Both the position numbers and the translations under genes were made by a program. The notes under the pieces were generated by a model. It made no database searches, was not told the origin of the DNA, and saw only the letters and a list, made by a program, of their open reading frames with translations. Shown here piece after piece: positions 61,337 to 64,000 of a DNA stretch of 64,000 bases. Source of the stretch: Chryseobacterium sp. CH21 (GTDB lineage Bacteria; Bacteroidota; Bacteroidia; Flavobacteriales; Weeksellaceae); NCBI RefSeq assembly GCF_004119445.1, contig NZ_QICI01000101.1, forward strand, positions 1 to 64,000. Reading direction: 5' to 3'. The stretch's first letter is position 1, and each line of letters opens with the position of its first letter.

Positions 61337-61876
61337 ATGAAAAAAAGCTTATTATTAATTCCATTGATTATTCTTTCATGTAAAAAAGAACCAGCCGTTA
61401 CAGCCGTTCAGGACAAAGATTCTACCATTGTAACAGAAATGCCGGATTCTATGGTAAAAGCAGATTCTGCTGCATTGAGAGTAAAAGATTCAATTATTAA
61501 CAACGCTCCGGCCACCAAAGAAGTCTTGCGTAAAGGCGTAATGAGAAATGAAAAAGATGGTCAGATTATAAGAACGGCAGATGCCAACCAGCTTCCTTTC
61601 ACCATTGGAGAGCAGTTTACAAAAGATGATCAGGAATTGGTTTTAAAATTAACCCATTACGACCGCCCAAATATCAAAGCAAAAATTTCTACCAAAGAGA
61701 AAGATTTTAATATCCGTTTCAATCAGATCAAAGTTCCCAATGGAGATTATGACGGACCTTTCGGAAGAGAAATCACGTATGACACTCCAGGAAAAGGAGA
61801 AGTGTGGCTTATCATCGGAAAAAGTAACATGGCTTCCGGAAATACTAAAGGAAGTTTTACGGTAATTATAGAATAA
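61337..61876 (+). CDS. Lipoprotein of unknown function
   Basis: A 179-aa lipoprotein: lipobox IILSC (Cys15), a charged linker (about 20-70), and a C-terminal beta domain (LPFTIGEQFTKDDQELVLKL, GKGEVWLIIGKSNMASGNTKG). No family recognised. Confidence 0.8.
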   Translation: MKKSLLLIPLIILSCKKEPAVTAVQDKDSTIVTEMPDSMVKADSAALRVKDSIINNAPATKEVLRKGVMRNEKDGQIIRTADANQLPFTIGEQFTKDDQELVLKLTHYDRPNIKAKISTKEKDFNIRFNQIKVPNGDYDGPFGREITYDTPGKGEVWLIIGKSNMASGNTKGSFTVIIE

Positions 61877-61890
61877 GGTAAACCAATTTG

Positions 61891-61912
61891 GTATAATTTC
61901 TGCAAATTATAC
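61891..61912. promoter_or_regulatory. Perfect inverted repeat before the 170-aa lipoprotein gene
   Basis: GTATAATTT-CTGC-AAATTATAC, 9-bp arms, 24 bp before the ATG. Either an operator or a 5'-leader hairpin. Confidence 0.45.
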
Positions 61913-61935
61913 TCAGAAGTTTAAAATTTAAAATT

Positions 61936-62448
61936 ATGAAAAATATAGTTCTAACAGCAATGGCCGCTTCAGCTGTACTCGTAAGTTGCGGAACCGTACA
62001 GTCGCTGGTTCAGAATACATTTCCATACACAACGAATGTTTTGGTATCTACAGGAGTTCCAGCAGATAAAGAAGTTTCTTCTACAGCAACGGCTACCAAT
62101 GTACAGACCTGGTTCGGAGGAAATAACAATGCTAAGATTAAAGATGTAAGAATTTCAGATGCGAAAATTTCTGTGGCATCACCATCAGGAGGAAATCTGA
62201 GTGCATTCAAAACCATTAAAATATTCGTTTCATCCAATGGAACAGGAGAAAGACTGGTAGCATCACGCTCCAACATATCTACCAATTCTTCCAGCCTGAA
62301 TCTGGATCTGAATGATACAGGATATCTGGATGAAATCGTAAAAAGTTCAGGACTCACCGTAAGAACGGTTTACGAGCTGAAGAATCAGACCTCTTCGGAT
62401 ATGAACATCAAAGTAGCGCTTAATTTTAACAGCGTTCCTGCCAACTAA
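61936..62448 (+). CDS. Lipoprotein of unknown function (LEA14-like fold possible)
   Basis: A 170-aa lipoprotein with lipobox LVSC (Cys19). The rest is Ser/Asn/Thr-rich with alternating strands (KIKDVRISDAKISVASPSGGNLS, TIKIFVSSNGTGERLVA, VYELKNQTSSDMNIKVALNF), which suggests a single beta-sandwich. Family not certain. Confidence 0.8.
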   Translation: MKNIVLTAMAASAVLVSCGTVQSLVQNTFPYTTNVLVSTGVPADKEVSSTATATNVQTWFGGNNNAKIKDVRISDAKISVASPSGGNLSAFKTIKIFVSSNGTGERLVASRSNISTNSSSLNLDLNDTGYLDEIVKSSGLTVRTVYELKNQTSSDMNIKVALNFNSVPAN

Positions 62449-62468
62449 AACGGATAAAAATTGACATT

Positions 62469-62503
62469 AAAAACCCTCCCTCAGTATTCTGAGAGAGGGT
62501 TTG
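62469..62503. terminator. Bidirectional terminator
   Basis: Stem AAACCCTCCCTCAG / CTGAGAGAGGGTTT (one mismatch) between the converging lipoprotein and subtilisin genes. Confidence 0.85.
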
Positions 62504-62537
62504 ATGTGAAGTAAAATGGTTTAAAAATCTTTTTAAA

Positions 62538-64000
62538 TTATAGTTTTGTCAGTTTTTCAACAACTCTTCTCTGCCCTTCATTGATGTTGATAATGTACTG
62601 ACCAGTAGGAAGCTGTGAAATATCAATTTTTTCATTAGGTAACACTGAATTTTTGAGTACGCTGCGTCCCTGAAGATTAATAATCTCTACATCCAGTTTT
62701 TTATTTTCATGACTTTGAATAGCGATAGAACTACTGGATGGATTAGGATAAATTTTAACCTCTAAAGCAGCCAAAGTCTTAATGGGTGTTGCAAATTTAC
62801 TTTCCAGCTGAATAATAGCATTCTTCACATTAGGAAGAGGTCCGATTTTCTGACCCGTCACTGTGCCTCCCTGAGGAATTCCCGTAGAAATTAAAAGATT
62901 CTTCATTGCTGATGGCGTCAAATATTGACCTGTAGTCTGACGATAGAAAGACTGGATCAGAATAGCTGCTGAAGATACTACCGGTGTAGCAGAACTTGTA
63001 CCACTGAAATAATTATAAGTTCTGTTGTTATTGTTATCATATTTCGCATAAGATCCATAACCTGCTGCCATCACACTGCTTCCCCAACCCTGAACATCCA
63101 CTCTGTTTCCAAAAGTACTGAAACTTAGTTTCGAATGGGTCGTATTAGGAGATCCTGCACCTACTATGATAGCACCACTATTTCCTCTGGCAAGATATGA
63201 CGCATAAAAAGGATCATCCAGATTTTGATTTCCATTACCGGCCGCAGCAATGATAATGATCCCTGAATCAGTAGCCGCTTTTGTAAGATCCCAGATTACT
63301 TTATTATATTCTGCAGGGCAATACTGACCGTCTTTTCCGCCAGTCTGCATTTCGTATAATATAATATCTCCGGACTGAGAGGCATTGATAGATCTGCTCA
63401 CCGCAGAAGCTCTGTTGTATCCCGCAGTTGTCCATTCCATATAGCCTTTGATCTCAGAAGCTTTGTAAGCAGCTCCTGTAAGTCCGATATTATCTTTTAC
63501 CGAACCTAAAATACTTACCACTGCCGTCCCGTGGTCACGATAATTATTATTAGCTAGCCCTGCATTCGGAGAATATCCTGGTTCCAATTGTATAGAATTT
63601 TGATTAGAAAGCATTTCGTGAGTTTTATAAAAACCATATTCCACATCACGCACACGGATATTCTGTCCTGTAATCCCTCTTGACCATGCGTATTTTGCAT
63701 TGATTCCCGGGTTGTCATTCAGATAAGTCTGCAGACTTTCCAAATTAGGAGTCGCTACAAAAGCATTAACCAAAGGAGGTTCAATAGGAGCAGCACTCAT
63801 TACAGATACATATTCTATTTCAGGAAACCTTTCAAGAGCCTGAATGATTTTTTGTGCAGATTCCTGATTTTGAATGGGAAGATCAGCCTTATAAATTCTT
63901 TTCAACTTTTCCACAGATTCTGTTGAGTTTCCAATGGCTTTACTGCTTCTGGCCATTTCATCAAGTTTGTTGTCTGTGAAATCCAGATCATATTTAAACG
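62538..64000 (-). CDS. S8 family subtilisin with T9SS sorting domain, start beyond the window
   Basis: The frame stays open to base 64000, so the true start lies outside; the visible part is 487 codons. The subtilase triad is in IRVRDVEYGFY (Asp), RDHGTAVVSILG (His) and FSGTSSATPVVSS (Ser), with oxyanion Asn in IIAAAGNGNQ. The last 70 residues are a type A T9SS sorting domain (KIYPNPSSSSIAI, ISQLPTGQYIININEG, VVEKLTKL). A secreted protease, unlike the cytoplasmic-type subtilisin at 10621-11883. Confidence 0.92.
   Translation of the reverse strand, partial: FKYDLDFTDNKLDEMARSSKAIGNSTESVEKLKRIYKADLPIQNQESAQKIIQALERFPEIEYVSVMSAAPIEPPLVNAFVATPNLESLQTYLNDNPGINAKYAWSRGITGQNIRVRDVEYGFYKTHEMLSNQNSIQLEPGYSPNAGLANNNYRDHGTAVVSILGSVKDNIGLTGAAYKASEIKGYMEWTTAGYNRASAVSRSINASQSGDIILYEMQTGGKDGQYCPAEYNKVIWDLTKAATDSGIIIIAAAGNGNQNLDDPFYASYLARGNSGAIIVGAGSPNTTHSKLSFSTFGNRVDVQGWGSSVMAAGYGSYAKYDNNNNRTYNYFSGTSSATPVVSSAAILIQSFYRQTTGQYLTPSAMKNLLISTGIPQGGTVTGQKIGPLPNVKNAIIQLESKFATPIKTLAALEVKIYPNPSSSSIAIQSHENKKLDVEIINLQGRSVLKNSVLPNEKIDISQLPTGQYIININEGQRRVVEKLTKL

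Overview
The window looks like chromosomal DNA of a Bacteroidota bacterium of the class Flavobacteriia, most like Chryseobacterium or a close Weeksellaceae relative. The evidence is the low GC content, SusC/SusD proteins, two type IX secretion (T9SS) C-terminal sorting domains, promoters of the TAnnTTTG type, GG-leader Cys-rich peptides, and inverted-repeat spacer elements typical of this group. The taxonomic call is inference from content; no rRNA or tRNA gene was seen.

Layout. 0-5 kb: a GH92 mannosidase downstream of a histidine kinase/OmpR-type regulator pair, divergent from a DUF1573 protein. 5-8.1 kb: an SDR oxidoreductase and an M1 peptidase. 8.4-12.1 kb: a compact five-gene cassette (DUF2589 protein, two unknown proteins, a cytoplasmic-type subtilisin, a 67-aa prodomain-like protein), the best candidate here for an undescribed system. 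12.1-19.6 kb: a secreted EEP-family protein, a second kinase/regulator pair divergent from an outer-membrane beta-barrel protein, and a second M1 peptidase. Both kinase/regulator loci carry the same 11-bp-periodic TTAAC direct repeats at the same distance from the promoter of the divergent gene. 19.6-30.4 kb: a frameshifted PAP2 phosphatase/barrel gene, two duplicated M43 lipoproteases, a four-gene NarL-type two-component operon, a Cys-rich GG-leader peptide, ClpB and a TetR regulator.

30.6-46.3 kb: the phenylacetate (paa) catabolic operon: paaK, E, A, B, C, D, G, H, I, J, Y, Z. PaaK makes phenylacetyl-CoA, PaaABC(D)E epoxidises it, PaaG isomerises it to the oxepin, PaaZ opens the ring, and PaaH and PaaJ carry out beta-oxidation. 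PaaI and PaaY are thioesterases that rescue trapped CoA. No paaF is in the cluster. The operon is studded with insertions: a lipoprotein gene, a four-helix-bundle (S23-type) gene inside 28-nt inverted repeats, a REP-associated tyrosine transposase between covarying hairpins, and several other palindromic spacers.

46.4-64 kb: a lipoprotein, a second Cys-rich peptide gene (53 aa), a DUF4241 protein with a SMUG2-type glycosylase, a T9SS cargo protein, a tail-collar protein, an enoyl-CoA hydratase, a SusC/SusD pair, a winged-helix-regulated cluster of small membrane proteins with a Coq4-like protein, two lipoproteins, and a T9SS subtilisin running off the right edge.

Five reading-frame breaks at short A/T-rich homopolymers (two in the PAP2 gene; one each in paaE, the inserted lipoprotein and paaI) all restore perfect family-like sequence when one base is added or removed. 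They look more like assembly indels than gene decay.
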